A stretch of 64,000 bases of DNA from Arbacia lixula. Lineage: Eukaryota > Echinodermata > Echinoidea > Arbacioida > Arbaciidae. The notes under the pieces were generated by a model. It was not told where the DNA came from. It made no database searches and saw only the letters and a program-made list of their open reading frames with translations. Below, piece after piece: positions 12,236-25,275 of the stretch. Both the position numbers and the translations under genes were made by a program. The stretch covers positions 13,161,269 through 13,225,268 of the forward strand of contig OZ022585.1 of assembly GCA_963669155.1 (NCBI GenBank). The letters are read 5' to 3'. Every line of letters starts with the position of its first letter. Position 1 is the first letter of the stretch.

Positions 12236-12907
12236 TCTGTAAAAGAAAAAAGAAGAATCACAAGAGAGGTTTACGGTACATCATGTGTTAAGTCCTGGGA
12301 GGACACCTGACACATTAGATTTGCAACACCCACATTCTACACTGGGGACCACCTTAGCTATACATTCCTTTACTATAGAGAGTACTTTTCCTTTACACCA
12401 CAATAATATTGTTAGAGAAATCCAAGTCTCACTTGTTCCAAACTCTAAAAACAAAACCTGAGAACCAGCATTACCACTCTTTGGTTTAATGTAATGAGAT
12501 CCCTTATAAAATTTGTTAGGTTATATCAGTATACATTATACAACCACCAGTTAAAAATCATGTTGATCATAGACATACAGTGTAAACCAACATTAAGGTC
12601 ATGAACAGTGCATTCTTTCTGGAAGTTTCTATGCAGGAATCTCTTCCTCCAGTCTCCACTATCCCTTCCTCTCACTCTCTCTCTATCTTTCACTGATTTT
12701 TCATTCCCCTCTCTCCCTCTTCCACACTTGTTTCCTGTTCCCCTTCTTTCCCTTTTTCATTCTTGTTTTTTTTTTTACCTTTACCACTCTCCATCATTTT
12801 GTTGTACTGGTCTAGACGCACTCCACCCTACCTCTGCTTCTCTCTTCTCCATACTGCTTGAAGCTGCCCGAATCCATTGGATCCAGTTTCATTCACACTG
12901 CTGCACT

Positions 12908-15900
12908 TTAATCTGACTTCTTGTCTTGGGAGGGTTCCTGTGGTCCTGTGGCTGCTCCATTGTTACTGGCCCCTGCATGGGCCCCGTTAGCCGCCCCGGA
13001 GCCACCGTTTCTCGTTGACTTGCCGTAGGCGGAACCTTTAGACACCACCGTGACGCTCATTATTGACCTCGTGAAGTGGAACACTGGAGTGTGGTAGGAG
13101 TGGGAGTTGAGAAAAGTGTTAGAAGTTATATATATGTGCCTTTTACAAAAACACATTTGTTATTTGAAAATTTGTTTGAATGAGTAATGATTTCATAACA
13201 GAATCATTCTCACTCTGTAGATGCTAAACTGAGGCTAGAAAGTATGTTTTGCACAATAAACAATAAGTATCTTTTACACAATAAACAGGGTAAAGTGATC
13301 ATAAATTTGGCGGACTGGAAGTACGATTATTGTTAAGTCTCTTAAACAACTTAATGTACAGTTTATTCTTTGGTGTAGTGGTTGGTAACAATTGCACAAT
13401 AAATCTCCTAACATCGTCTTGCGAAATAATTTTAAGCATGAATTCCAGGAACAACTAAGATTTGTTGCGCAATGCTCTTAACTTTATCTTAAAGTGTTAT
13501 GATCCCCCCCCCCCAAAGATACGTATCACCTGCTCTGCCATTTCAAACTAGATTTTGAATTGACACAAGGACAGAACACCCTTTACCCCAAACATCACCA
13601 TACCTGCATAGAGAGCGGCAAGCACCGTGACGATGAGGAGCGTGGATCCTGAGAGCAGCGTGAGGACGACGTAGTAGATGAGAGGGAGTCCTACCACAAT
13701 CACCCAGAAGCGCATCACATACTTGGAGAGCTCTCGGGGTGGGAGGTAGTGGCATGGGCGCTCTGCGTCGTACCCCTCAAACGTGTTGTTCTGCAGGTAG
13801 TACTCATAGGTGTCGTCCTGAATTATACCCAACATAAAAATGAAACTGTATGAGCAAAAGTTTTTTCAAATAATTTAATAATTACTGTTCTTTACCATTA
13901 AGATGTCCATCAGTTCATATTTTCTTTGTTTCATTTTCCTTTTTTAACTTTTGCAAACAGTGTTTTTTATTTTTCTGTCATTGAAATAAGCTCTCTTGAG
14001 GGTTTAATTTCTTATTTAAAATTGTAAGCATAAACTGCTCTACTATGAAGAAAAAAAAAGCAAACAAAAGATTTGTCTGAAATTAACATCTGATAAATAT
14101 TTCTTATCACTGGTATTCATACATTTTATCTTAAACATTGCGGAATCATTCCTCAGTGCCCGACTTCTTATCGATTTTGTCAGATGAATGTGTTTATCAA
14201 ATTACATTTCCAGACAATGCAACATGGCTTTCCTGTTTCCTCTCACCTTTTTCCTGTAGATTTCTTGGCAGTACTCCGAGACGGCTTCTTCCGACTCTGT
14301 GGGGACATCTTCCAAGGGTAAAATCCTGTATGAACATGGACAGCGCAGATTATGATGAGCTGCAATCGCAAATTTTCTAAACAGAAGTGGACTTCAAGCC
14401 ACAAACATACACATATAAAGCACAGAATAGAAGGTCACAAAATAAGCCCAATATCCTCTTTCTACTAACATATATGATGGACATGTATATGCCACATCAG
14501 TTTAGAAAGTCTAGACTCAGAAATACTTCTTTCAAAAGTTTGTATTTTGTGGGGGTGGGATTGTGTTAAAGGGAAAGACAGTAAAATGGGAGATTATTTT
14601 TGCTGGGTCTTTACTTCGGAATCATGGAAGGGTCGCAAATTTACCAAAATGCAAAAATATCAAATGCATTTACGGCACAAAAATATTCACTCTATTTCTG
14701 CTGCACATGCTTGTGCATTAAGATAGTGTAGTATGTTTTCTCCCAGTCTTGTAAATACTAGTGCAGTAAAAAGTAGGCGTTAAGTGTCATTTAGCAATGT
14801 ACATGGAAGTTGCTTGGGTGTTGATCATGATGAGAACAACTCGCGAAAAAGTCTGTAACGATGACATCCACGAAAATATCTGTATGCAAAAATGTTGGCT
14901 TATACAGTACCTGATCACTCTTGCCCCCTGACAGACATCAACGTGTTCACCCACTCAAATCATTCACTCGAGAACAATACTCCTTCACTAACCTTGCATA
15001 GACATGGTACTCAAACTTTTTTCCACACAAGAGGTCATACAGGGTAGACTTCTGGCCATCCTTGTAGGCTATTGTCGCATCAATGATGTGATGGACTGCA
15101 GGGAAGAACAAACACAAAATCAGGCATGTCATTCCGGAAAAAAAAGAAGGTCCAAAGATGCATCACTAAGAAAAGACTGTTGCCATGATATAAACATTTA
15201 CATATGATATGTCACATTACAAAGAAGCAACGATAATGAGAAAGTGGACAAATAGAAGGGAAGTTATTTGCAAGAGAGGCAGGATGAGAATATTTTAAGG
15301 GGGGGGGGGATGTACAGATTAAAAAAAAAAGAAGAGGAAAATGTGGAGCACAGGTACACACAGAAAGGGAGAGAATTGCAAGAGAAGCAGAAAGAGAAAG
15401 AGAAAACGAAAGGAAAGGAGAAACACAGAAAGAAAACAGGGGAAGATGAAAAGAGAAATATGAGAAAGAAAGCATAGTACAATTGAAGAAATATGAGGAC
15501 ATGAAAGAAAGAAATTAGAAAAAGAAGAAAAAGATGAAAAAAAGAGGACAAGGACTCAATAAGGAGGAAAATCAAAAGAAATGAGAAATGCAAGGTAATG
15601 GTATAAAGGATAAGAAAGATAAGGAGGAAAAGAGGAGAAAGGAGGAGAGGGCATGGAGACTGCTTACTCTTTCCCTTGTAAGCCTCCATGCAGAGGGAGA
15701 AGCCCTTGGTGCGAGGCATGAGATGATGCTTCAGGCCAGGGAGACCCTTCTCCTTGGCAAACGCTTGGCTCTTCTTGTACTTCTCTTCTGTGTACCGGGT
15801 GCCTTCACAGAATATTAAGGTCTGGAGCACAACAAGACAATCATACAAAGTTTATTAGTTAATTATGTAACAGGTGTCTTCTCAGAATATTGAAGTTTGG

Positions 15901-18900
15901 AGCAAACCTCAAAATTACGAATTATACAAGAAGCCATAAAAAAACTAACTCTATGACATATTATTTACATGATATGTTGAAATGTAATTCAAAACTTGAT
16001 TTTATTTCAAGAGAACAAGCAAATTTGTTGATAATGTTTGAGAAGTATACAAAGCTTATAAAGGTATTTAATTATGTAACAGGTGACATCGTGGAAGATT
16101 GAAGTATGTGGCGCAACAAATTACATGTATGTTTTTCATTGATATTTATCACCACATTATGTTCATCTTTGTCTCTAAGATCTACATGTACTGTCTTTCT
16201 GAGAATAAAGTACTGTTACACTGATAGATATTCTGGCAGTTGTCATTTACTGCTTTGTTTTCATGAAACAAAATACAAAATATGATACAATCATCACAGA
16301 TCAGTTAATAGAAATTCCCAGATTACCATAATTGTGCGTGATCATCGGTAAATGTTGACATAATTTGTTTGAATAGAGTACTACGTCAAAAGGTCAAATC
16401 TTGTCATACCTACAGGTATCAACTAACTGAAAAAGATGCATGAAAAAAACTTGATTGCCTGGAGTGTTTAGATACAAAATTGCTGATATGTTAAGAGAGA
16501 TAGAGGCTAGAGGCTGAAGAAGATACAGAACATGAAAAAAAAATTGATTGCCTAGAGTATTTACATACAAATTACTGATGTTAATAGAGGCTAGAGCTGC
16601 AGTGACAAATTAAAACTTTACACCCCTAAAATCTAGTAAATTAAAAAGGAACCATACAGTATACACACAAACCATTAAAATGGACATTCGGACCCCCTTT
16701 GGAAAAATGTTAGTGTGGAGCCATGGAAGTACATGTATGTAGCATATGTACTGTACATACTATGAACGATCAACCAGCATTATGAACATGGTCTTTTGTT
16801 ACACAGACAAAATTTCAAGGGTCCCTTTTGAATCGTGTTCGGTAACAAAAGACCATGTTCATAGTGCAGGTACAATTCCAAAGCACATAGGTTTGCATTC
16901 AGACATTTGCCTGAGAATATTCAACTGGTACCAGAAGAGGACTATACAAAAACATGCTATTATGTGTTACAAAACATGCCATGGATTTCAACCAATCAAA
17001 TCCACATTGTTGTGGATAATACTAAATACTGTAGATCCAATGCATTTATCTTCGACTATTCAAGTTCCACGGGTCAACGATCAAATTCCATGCACATCCT
17101 GTACACACTGCCCGGTTCGTAGACAATTGTACATAAAAAATATGCACACACAAAATAAACTTCCTTGAGGTGACCCTTATAGTATTCAATCAATTGTTTA
17201 TCCAAGTTATCATTGTGTCTGACGATCAGCTAAACAACTTTGCAAAGTCCTACTTTACAATCTTGTTGTGAAAATGACTTTCATGCAGTCGGGTGAACTT
17301 ACACGTGTGAAAACAAAAATCAGAACAAAGGTCTGTACTATTCAAGTTGCATTGTGAGCTGTTCCATATTCAGCGTGTGGAAGTGTTCAAGACTGTTATT
17401 TTGCACAATGGTATTATATGCAAATACAAAAATAGTTTATAAAATGCAATATAAATATTAACGTGTGTGCAGTGAGAATGAAGTTCTTATCCTATACATA
17501 GTTCAGGTATTTCACTCTACTCATCCAAGTTGATTACATGCAAGTTTTAAATTTCATTGCAATTTGTACCACTAAATCTTCTTCACTTAACAGAAAACAT
17601 GATTTGTTCAATCTTCCTAGGTATGTTGAAATACTATATTTTGCTAAAAGCTATGAGTAACTCTCTTCATCTCCACCAGTCTGTCTGTGTTTCTCTCTCT
17701 CTCCTTTTATTTCTCAATTTCCTGTTAGCTATCTTTCTAATTCCAGAAGCGTAATTTCCAAAGTAATGAACTTACCACAGTTGGGTAGTGGAATGTGGTG
17801 ACATTGTTGAGATTCTTCATGAGAGACGATTTGTCCTTGCTATAGTTCCTCGTCACAAACAGTTGCTCGGTGAGGTAGAAAGACCAGCCAAAGAAAGGCA
17901 CGTACTTGAGTTCATTCTTCATCAGACACTTCGCACCCTGTCACATTAAGAAGTGTAAAGACACATCTTCACATAAGCATGACGTACTTGTACATGGTAA
18001 TTTCACTATATAAATCTGTGTCCGACATTACCTTCTTTTACCAAAATTGTATTCATACTCATTTAACAACACCCCAATTATTGTTTAGAAGTTTTCGGAC
18101 AACAGAGAAAGAGGAAATGAGCATGGGCAAGAAAAAACAGTAACTGTCTGCTGCTATTTCTTTTCTTTTGAAGCACTAGATGCTGAACTTGCTTTGCATA
18201 ATATAGGCTTATATTTGTTTCTATTGCGAGGGCCGAGTCACCCGAAGCCCTTGCCATTTTATTCGCTGGAGGCGGGGGAGTGGGGGTGAATGGACTCACC
18301 CTAAGGACCTTGCAGCGGTCAGCAATCTGCCAGGTGACCAGCCAGTCCACATCCTGCCGGTGGTTGAGGATCAATACGCAATGCTCAGAGCCCACCTTTT
18401 TCAGCTCCTCCTCCTTCATGTGCACATAGACCTCCGACCCAGACCAATGGTCAATCAGCCACAGCAGCTCTGTCAACACGGGAAGATTCCAGGGTGACTG
18501 TCATTATTCTGAAGAGCACTTACATTATACACACATACATAGACTTATTTACTTAACAAGAAAAAAATGATTTTTCATTCTTTTATTAAAGATGGCCCAT
18601 ACCTTTTACAAACATTTGCGAACTTCATGAAAGTATGCATGGATTTAGCACTTCTTTGGGATACCAACTGTGAAATTTTAAGGTACGAAAAGAGAAAGCT
18701 CAATCAATTATCAAAGATTATTTCCTCAAAATGGAATATTATGCTTTGTCGATTCCAGGGAAAGATTATATAGCCACTCTCTCAAATGATGACAAAGTCA
18801 GGGAACTTTCAGAATTAGGTCTGCAAAAGGGACGGCCGACCTTTAACACTAGTCTAAAAATTGTGGCAATAATGCTAATGGCAATAAAGAAGTATTTTAG

Positions 18901-19294
18901 ATAGAAATAATGCACATGCATCGCATGTCTACAGGGCTATTTGAACAGTCTGTATTTGAATGCACAACATCTTCCAAGGGATAGCTTTTTTTGCATGCGA
19001 GCATTTACACTGGCAAAATATCACTGGTTTGATTTTTTGTTAGAAAAACGACATTCCAGAACGGCATTTAAAATAAAAAAATCTGGTAGCTGTCTAGGAA
19101 TTTTTCTATTTCTCACCGTCCCACAGCATTGTCATGATGATGCCGTTGGCTTCCCTGTACAGCGTCTTGCTGAAGGGCCATAGTAGGAGTGTGAAACACT
19201 GGACTGTGGTGACGATCAGGCCACTGATCACAAAGATACAGAAGAACCAGATATGGACCAGAGTGGACTGCTTGATGAAAGACACCAGACCCAT
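12908..19294 (-). CDS. AGPAT3/4: 1-acylglycerol-3-phosphate O-acyltransferase, AGPAT3/4 (gamma/delta) type
   Basis: Makes phosphatidic acid from lysophosphatidic acid and acyl-CoA in ER/Golgi membranes (known for the family). Eight exons, read right to left: 19117-19294, 18300-18469, 17776-17937, 15668-15821, 14993-15095, 14247-14325, 13604-13817, 12908-13083. All phases agree and give 411 aa plus TAA. An N-terminal membrane segment (about residues 12-40) is followed by the acyltransferase blocks: NHRQDVDW at 95 (NHX4D catalytic motif), FVTRNYSKDK in exon 3, FCEGTR at 174-179, and LMPRTKGF near 204. Exon 6 carries LPLEDVPTE. Exon 7 has the C-terminal hydrophobic pair, and exon 8 has KGSAYG, a family signature. 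The protein is about 35 residues longer than human AGPAT3/4 because of an Asn/Gly/Ala-rich tail. The start ATG matches the family N terminus (MGLVSFIK). The exon 7 donor (GTATGG) is the least certain border. Whether it is closer to AGPAT3 or AGPAT4 cannot be decided here. Confidence 0.9.
15296..15660. repeat. Long polypurine tract in AGPAT3/4 intron 4
   Basis: About 365 bases of nearly pure A/G on the plus strand (pyrimidine in the transcript) directly downstream of the exon 4 donor. It explains the long Leu/Ser/Phe-rich and Glu/Lys-rich spurious frames here. Confidence 0.85.
16781..16863. repeat. 22-bp perfect inverted repeat with 39-nt loop
   Basis: TATGAACATGGTCTTTTGTT (plus AC) at 16781-16802 is exactly complementary to 16842-16863. 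It lies in AGPAT3/4 intron 3. The perfect arms suggest a recent origin or a hairpin-forming element. Confidence 0.85.
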
Positions 19295-19601
19295 GCTGAA
19301 CTCACACGCTGACTCCTTCAGCTACTGTACACAACTGGTGCGATTAGAAATCATGTAAAATGAGAGGAAATACATTTAATAACACATGTAGGCATTCGTA
19401 TCCTGCCACATAGATTATTGTAACTCTGTATTTTCTAACCTCCCTCATTCACACTTATATACTTCCACTCCAACATGTACAGAATTCTGCTGTCAATGGA
19501 GACTGTGCACAACGACATTAATTTTAAGTATTTATCCATATATTTATCATTTTTTAAAAAGGTTTCTACTTTAATTCCTACGGTAATTGACAGAAAACGG
19601 T

Positions 19602-19660
19602 GCGCTTAGAAATGCCTGTATTAAGCGCCAAATAAATGTTTTGCATTATTATTATCATTT
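19602..19660 (+). mobile_element. Retroposon (SINE/LINE) 3'-tail fragment
   Basis: A short hairpin GCGCTTA...TAAGCGC followed by CAAATAAATG and an (ATT)n-like end. This layout is typical of the 3' ends of L2/CR1-related LINEs and the SINEs that borrow them. Only the tail is recognisable. Confidence 0.45.
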
Positions 19661-20290
19661 AAAAAAATGTCATGTACAAGTTATTAAAGATTTGACTACT
19701 TGAGTACTACAAGACCCAAAATCAAGAGTGCCAATCTGCTATTCTTGTTTAATTTATCATATCAATTATGATACACCTTTGTGAGACACAAAGGTAGGCC
19801 TATCACACACATTTCAACTTTGTTAAATTGAAATGAAACAATTACATTTTAATAAAACCAACCCTTTAATCTTTTAAACACTATAAACAAAATTATTCAA
19901 ACAGGTTTCATCCCATCATCCACATGTGGATGACCATATTCAGAAATGTAAATATTTGCGCAGCAACATCATTACGCAATGCATGTATTCCGTGAAAAAA
20001 AGGGAAAATACACAATTTGCAGAATTTAATTTGTTTTCCTTGCTGTAGGGCCTATATTAAAAAAATCTGCACATTCCATGATCATGATGATTTTGTAAGC
20101 AGAAATGATACATCATTGTTAAGATGAATAATCAAGCTGACTCATGACACCATATTATCATATTTACGTAGAACAGGAGAGTATAACCTATACTATCTAG
20201 ATCTATTTCCCTGGCTCACACTTGAAACTCAAACTTTGTGTCAAAGTTAAACAGTCAAAATAGACCCAGGATATTCACCGTATTTACTAG

Positions 20291-20436
20291 ACAGAAATAA
20301 CCGTCTCATTCGGGGCATTCTTTAAGCGAAATTACATTTTTGGACATACCCCCGAATAGTTTGTAAGACTAGTCTAAGCCGGGTATTCAGACTTGATCAG
20401 TGGAGCCAGATGCAATCTCAGCAGAGCCAATTGTCC
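20291..20436. repeat. Left arm of a large inverted repeat (partner 22433-22550)
   Basis: Blocks AATAACC, CTCATT.GGGGCA, GACATACCCCC, TATTCAG and GGAGCCAGATGCAATCTCAG occur in order here and, complemented, in reverse order at 22433-22550. The two arms enclose the likely AGPAT3/4 promoter. Confidence 0.65.
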
Positions 20437-22327
20437 ACGATGTCTATGAAGTTGAATCTGCCCACATATGTTGTGCATTAAAGTTAAGATAGATCTAGAG
20501 GAAAACAAGATAGACATAAATAACGGAGGTCTAGATCTATTGTTTGGTCATGCACTGTCACTCAGTAGAGTAGTCAGCGTTAGTGACTAGTGTAATTAAT
20601 AATGCCTACGAATTGTCGCGTGGCCGCGGGCGTGCAGGTAACGGACCACAGAGCTGTGCAGTCGCCGTCCTTGCTGGGGCCGAAAAGTGAAGAGAGGTCT
20701 CAAAATGTTAGGCGGTTAGATGGCACGTAGTCGTAAGAAGTGCTCACGGATTGAAAGGCAACAAAGCATGTTTCAGCCTCTCTGTCAATCCATTTGGTCA
20801 GAAATGTATCAAAACTACGCAATGTATAGAAACCAATTAATCTTACCACAATCTCAGAGTCAAACTCGAAGCTGCCAAGATCATCGCGTGATTCTCGTAC
20901 GATTAATGCATTGATTATCGATCTCTCTAGCTTTGTCATCGATATCGTTCAGCTCTGCTGGCTTTCTTTGCTTGCATGAAAACATATAGAGGGTGTGAAC
21001 ATATTAGAGTATTATGACAAATCATTAATAATCTAAACGACAGAAAAAAGAGAGAAGGTAATGATGTATTCTTTAGTTAAGCATTTTTTTATTTAAATCC
21101 AAATGAAGAAATAGCTAGCTTGTCATGGAAAATGACACTCAAAAAAGATTCAGACGAGGCCAGCTATCGAAAAATGATGTCATAGTTTTTTTAATGGATT
21201 TACCTATCGCATTTATGGGAAAAAAACAACTTTTTTCTAAGTATGATGTATAAATTTCTCTCCATAATACTTTTCAAATATAAAAAGCTTAAGCTACTAT
21301 AAAATAAAAACATTAATGCCAAAATAATGAAATGTGATGATTTGTTTTAAAAACTGTATGTGCCAAATGTGAATTAATTCACAAGTTATAACACACAAAT
21401 CCCACAGAGCTACACGTGTCTATAGCACTCGGAGGGTTCACACCCCTTTGAAAGGAGCCCTTCACATTTAAACAGATACTAGTAGATGAATAATTAGGCT
21501 ACATAAAGAATAGATATGTAGATATATGGGCCGTGCACTCACATTCCATGAAATTAAAGATGTAGAATAACAATTAAAATATGACATTGAAGCCCTCAAC
21601 TTCCTTTATTCCCTTTGGCACATTTTCACAGCAGTGGGCTAACTTAGACCGCATAATACACATTTGACAAATTATATGGGCCACAAAGGTAATCATCTGA
21701 ATCTGTCACAAAATCATTGATTTTCATCTCAGCATCACAACAGTGGGTGATTTCAATTATTTTGCTGTAATTGTTATGTGGATAAAATCAATACATCATA
21801 GTGCTTCCAAGGATAAAATCAATTATATTGAATCTATGATGTTTCATGTTGTTTTATTTGGCATCCCACAGAGCTGGTTCGGGTTTAGTTCACTGTTTGC
21901 CACAACTCTGAATACAGGCCTGTATTACTTAGCCATTGTTATAAGCCATTGCTGGATGAAGGCCTCAACGTGATCTCTCAAATTCTCTCTTTCCCTCACA
22001 TATTCATACCATCTGGTTCCATTGCAAAATTGTTGCATTTCTCTATCTCTTTCTTTTACACACTCGCAAAACATACGCAAAATAACTCAAATATTCATTA
22101 TCGAAGGATATATTTTTGCTGTTCTCCCTGCATTTATTTAGTCGACGATACATGAAACGCACTTGACTCGACATTCACAATAACACAAACCTGGTGTTGA
22201 CACAAGTCAACTATGAATCTACAGATAGCCTATTTTACCTACAGTATGATGCCTTGCAAAACTGTAGTTGCTCTACAGGTGTTTTTTTTTACATTATTTG
22301 TGATCATCCATCATCATAGTGGCGTCT

Positions 22328-22329
<2 letters not shown>

Positions 22330-22385
<56 letters not shown>
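22330..22385. repeat. (GT)n microsatellite followed by a G-rich run
   Basis: About 27 GT units, then TTGGGGAGGGGGGGAGGGG. It sits just inside the right inverted arm. Confidence 0.95.
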
Positions 22386-22386
<1 letters not shown>

Positions 22387-22432
22387 GGGGAGGGGGGGAG
22401 GGGTGAGTAGACCAAAAACTCAGTCTCTGTTA

Positions 22433-22550
22433 GGTCATTGGATTCACTGAGATTGCATCTGGCTCCTCTGAACGCCATATTAAGATTTGGGGGTATGTAA
22501 AAAGAAAGGAATTTCAATGACAGAATTGCCCCAAATGAGGGGGTTATTCC
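22433..22550. repeat. Right arm of the large inverted repeat (partner 20291-20436)
   Basis: Contains CTGAGATTGCATCTGGCTCC, GGGGGTATGT and TGCCCCAAATGAGGGGGTTATT, complementary to the left arm blocks. Similarity is imperfect, so the pair is not recent. Confidence 0.65.
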
Positions 22551-25275
22551 TATACCTAGGGGTGATGGGGACAGGACTGAATGCGCCCATATCTGCAAAA
22601 AAAGGGAAAGAAATTAGCTTTAGAATGGCTTTGGTTGGGCAGATCCCCTCTTAACTCTCTATGTGCCATTACTGTTATTTGGCCCAAGTTACACATGCAA
22701 ATCCCAGAGACCAGTAAGATTCTTTGGCACACAAGTAGTTAACAATGTGCATTTCATTAGTAGATTGATAGCAACATAAATAAATGTCAAAAAATGTAAA
22801 CAAAGTATTAAAGTTATTCTGATAATTTTGGTATGATTTTAACATTAATAATTATATAATTTAACTCAATGAAGTTAAATTTGATTAAATTGAAACAATA
22901 TACACTACAAATACCACACTATTACCACTGCTATTGGATGGGCAATGGGTAATCCAACATAACATAATATTAAATATATATGATGCTTAAGTAGAATACA
23001 CAGGATAAACAAACAAGGCAATATATAATTATATAGAGGTTGGAAGGGCCATGAAAGCTACATGTACCCCCAGGCAGCATCAAGGTTCCTCCCCCCACCC
23101 TTCCGCTTCCATATGAGAAAGGATGTACTTGAAGAAGTGCTTCTATCCTTACGAAATTAAAACTCAACAACAAGACGTGTTTAAACTGTGATTCTTAATT
23201 GGGAGCACATACATACATGTACAAGGTTGAAAATTACTTGGTTTATACATTTTTGATCATAGAGGTGTGATCATGGTAAACCCAAATAAATATTTTTTAC
23301 CATATTCAAATATGACCCAACAGAGCTGTCATACGTTATCAACAGAAGGGGATAATTTTTTAATCAATGACAAAATTCCACTCATCAATGGAAGTTACTG
23401 TATGTTGTGCAAGAAATGCAGTCTTCCCCATGTTAGCAGAAAATAAAAACATATTTTACTGCAGAATTCTACTCCCTTTCTTTCCACATTTTTCTGAGCC
23501 GCTAATCTTATTCTCTTGGTTCATTGTCCATAATGCAGTTATTTTGATTAACTTCTATGCATCCTATTAAGTCTACACTGAGTAATCTAATATCTATGCT
23601 TTAGAAATACAACTGTACTAGCAACACATGCATGTAGAAATCTCATACACTGACTCTCTCCAGGTATAAAACAATTATCTTCCTCTTTATTCTTCCTGGT
23701 ATTCATAGATTAACATTGCATGTACAGTCCAGCCTTGATAATGAACAGATATTTTCTTGTGGCACTTGCAATTCCTTGAATTACATTGTGATCTATCTGA
23801 CACAGAGACATTGATGCAATAAACACACACATTAAAGAAACACCCTCTTGTGTATCTTTTCGTCACCCGTTTAACCAACTTTGGACTATTACTATCATAA
23901 TATGAAGAATGCATTTCCTTTCAACAAATTTGAAAAGTATTTGTGAGCGTTTGCTTTTAAAGGAACATGATATCCTCAAGCTTTCCAGAATTGTATTCCT
24001 TTCTTTCAAGACAAGATATGCTGCACTATGCGTATTTGTGTATTGCTTGAGTGCACAAAAAGTAATGAAGAGACCATCTTCTATAATGTGAATTGTATAC
24101 AGTGTGTATTCTCAAAACAAGACTGGCTGTGCATTAATTTCCTCAATTCACACCCTGGATTACAAATATCATGAACAAAGAATTAACATTGTCCACTCGG
24201 TCAGGTTTACATATTTCATTCATTCACTCATTCATGACCATGTCAATGTTCTTCCTTTCTGTACAAATGATGCACTTATCTACAATATAATCAGGTAAAT
24301 AAGCATACAAAATTCTAAGATTGTTATTTGGTATTACAGGACATTGAAGTGTTATTACAATCATCAATCTCTCCTTACAGTGCACTTCATCTTATGTTGT
24401 AATCTTTTGTACATGAGTATTGTATAAGTAAAAGTCATGAATTGTTATCATCTTCTCGTGGTCATAATCAATGCTGTTTTTAAAATGATTCTCCTCAAAG
24501 GAGCTTTTGAACAATGGCTGGCACTATAAAGTTTGTCTACATATTTGTGCAAGAAAAATAATGACAAATTTCACTGAAACTCACAGTAAAAAGAAAGACG
24601 AAACATGTACCAATCACATCAGGTCATATCATATACAGCGTATGATTATTGTACTGTCCAATAATGGACTCAGCCAATGTGTTTTGGGGATTGCAGTTGT
24701 CACCATGGTAATTGCAATCCATTGTAGGAAACAAACATTGTGATATAATGCAATATTACCCCATGATTTAATCTGCTTTTAATTACAGGTATATGTGCAT
24801 TGTCAGACACGATATATGAAGTAGATACATCAAGAAGTTTTGACATGATTTTGTTTTGCTAACTCTTGACCATTTGGCGCCATTAGAATTAATTTATATC
24901 AAGACATATGGTTAGGGATAGGTTAAGTGTTGGGTCTAGGCTAGAACTTATGAGTTGGACTTGTGTATGAGATCGATCATGCAGCAAATATTGCCGCAGA
25001 AAATGAAATGGATCTGACAAGACAGATGTTTTCAATCTTCAATTTAGCAACAAGGCATATAATTTTCTCCCCCAATTATTTTCCACAAAGCTATCAATTT
25101 GTAATTGATACAATTTGAATGTTCTCAGTCATTACTTTGCTGTTAATACATACCAGTAGATTATATGTAACCTGAATAGTAGATTAATCACAGCTATGAC
25201 TACTGAGGAGTTTAACTTTCCAGTGACCGCAATCTCTGACTGCATTCCATGGCAGTCATCTTCAAACGTTTCAGG

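Larger units (their letters stand above)
7872..12907. other. Non-coding DNA downstream of the AGPAT3/4 gene, including its likely 3' UTR
   Basis: No exon is supported. The part next to 12908 should contain the 3' UTR of the minus-strand acyltransferase, but no cleavage site stands out. Contents: a foldback element near 9024-9503, (GTT)n at 10572-10602, a small dyad element near 11402-11515 with GCCTGAGA ends, the second copy of the 7365 duplication, and a C/T-rich plus-strand tract at about 12650-12790 that is purine-rich in the AGPAT transcript. Confidence 0.5.

Noticed and set aside
12608..12916. 102-codon Leu/Ser/Phe-rich plus-strand frame
   Set aside because: Translation of a pyrimidine-rich tract opposite the AGPAT3/4 3' UTR.
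15264..15848. 194-codon minus-strand frame
   Set aside because: Its first part is AGPAT3/4 exon 4 and the rest is translation of the pyrimidine tract after the donor.
20700..20939. Overlapping 60-80 codon frames near the AGPAT3/4 upstream patch
   Set aside because: Both strands are open by chance and neither has splice sites or family similarity; treated as possible 5' UTR or promoter DNA.
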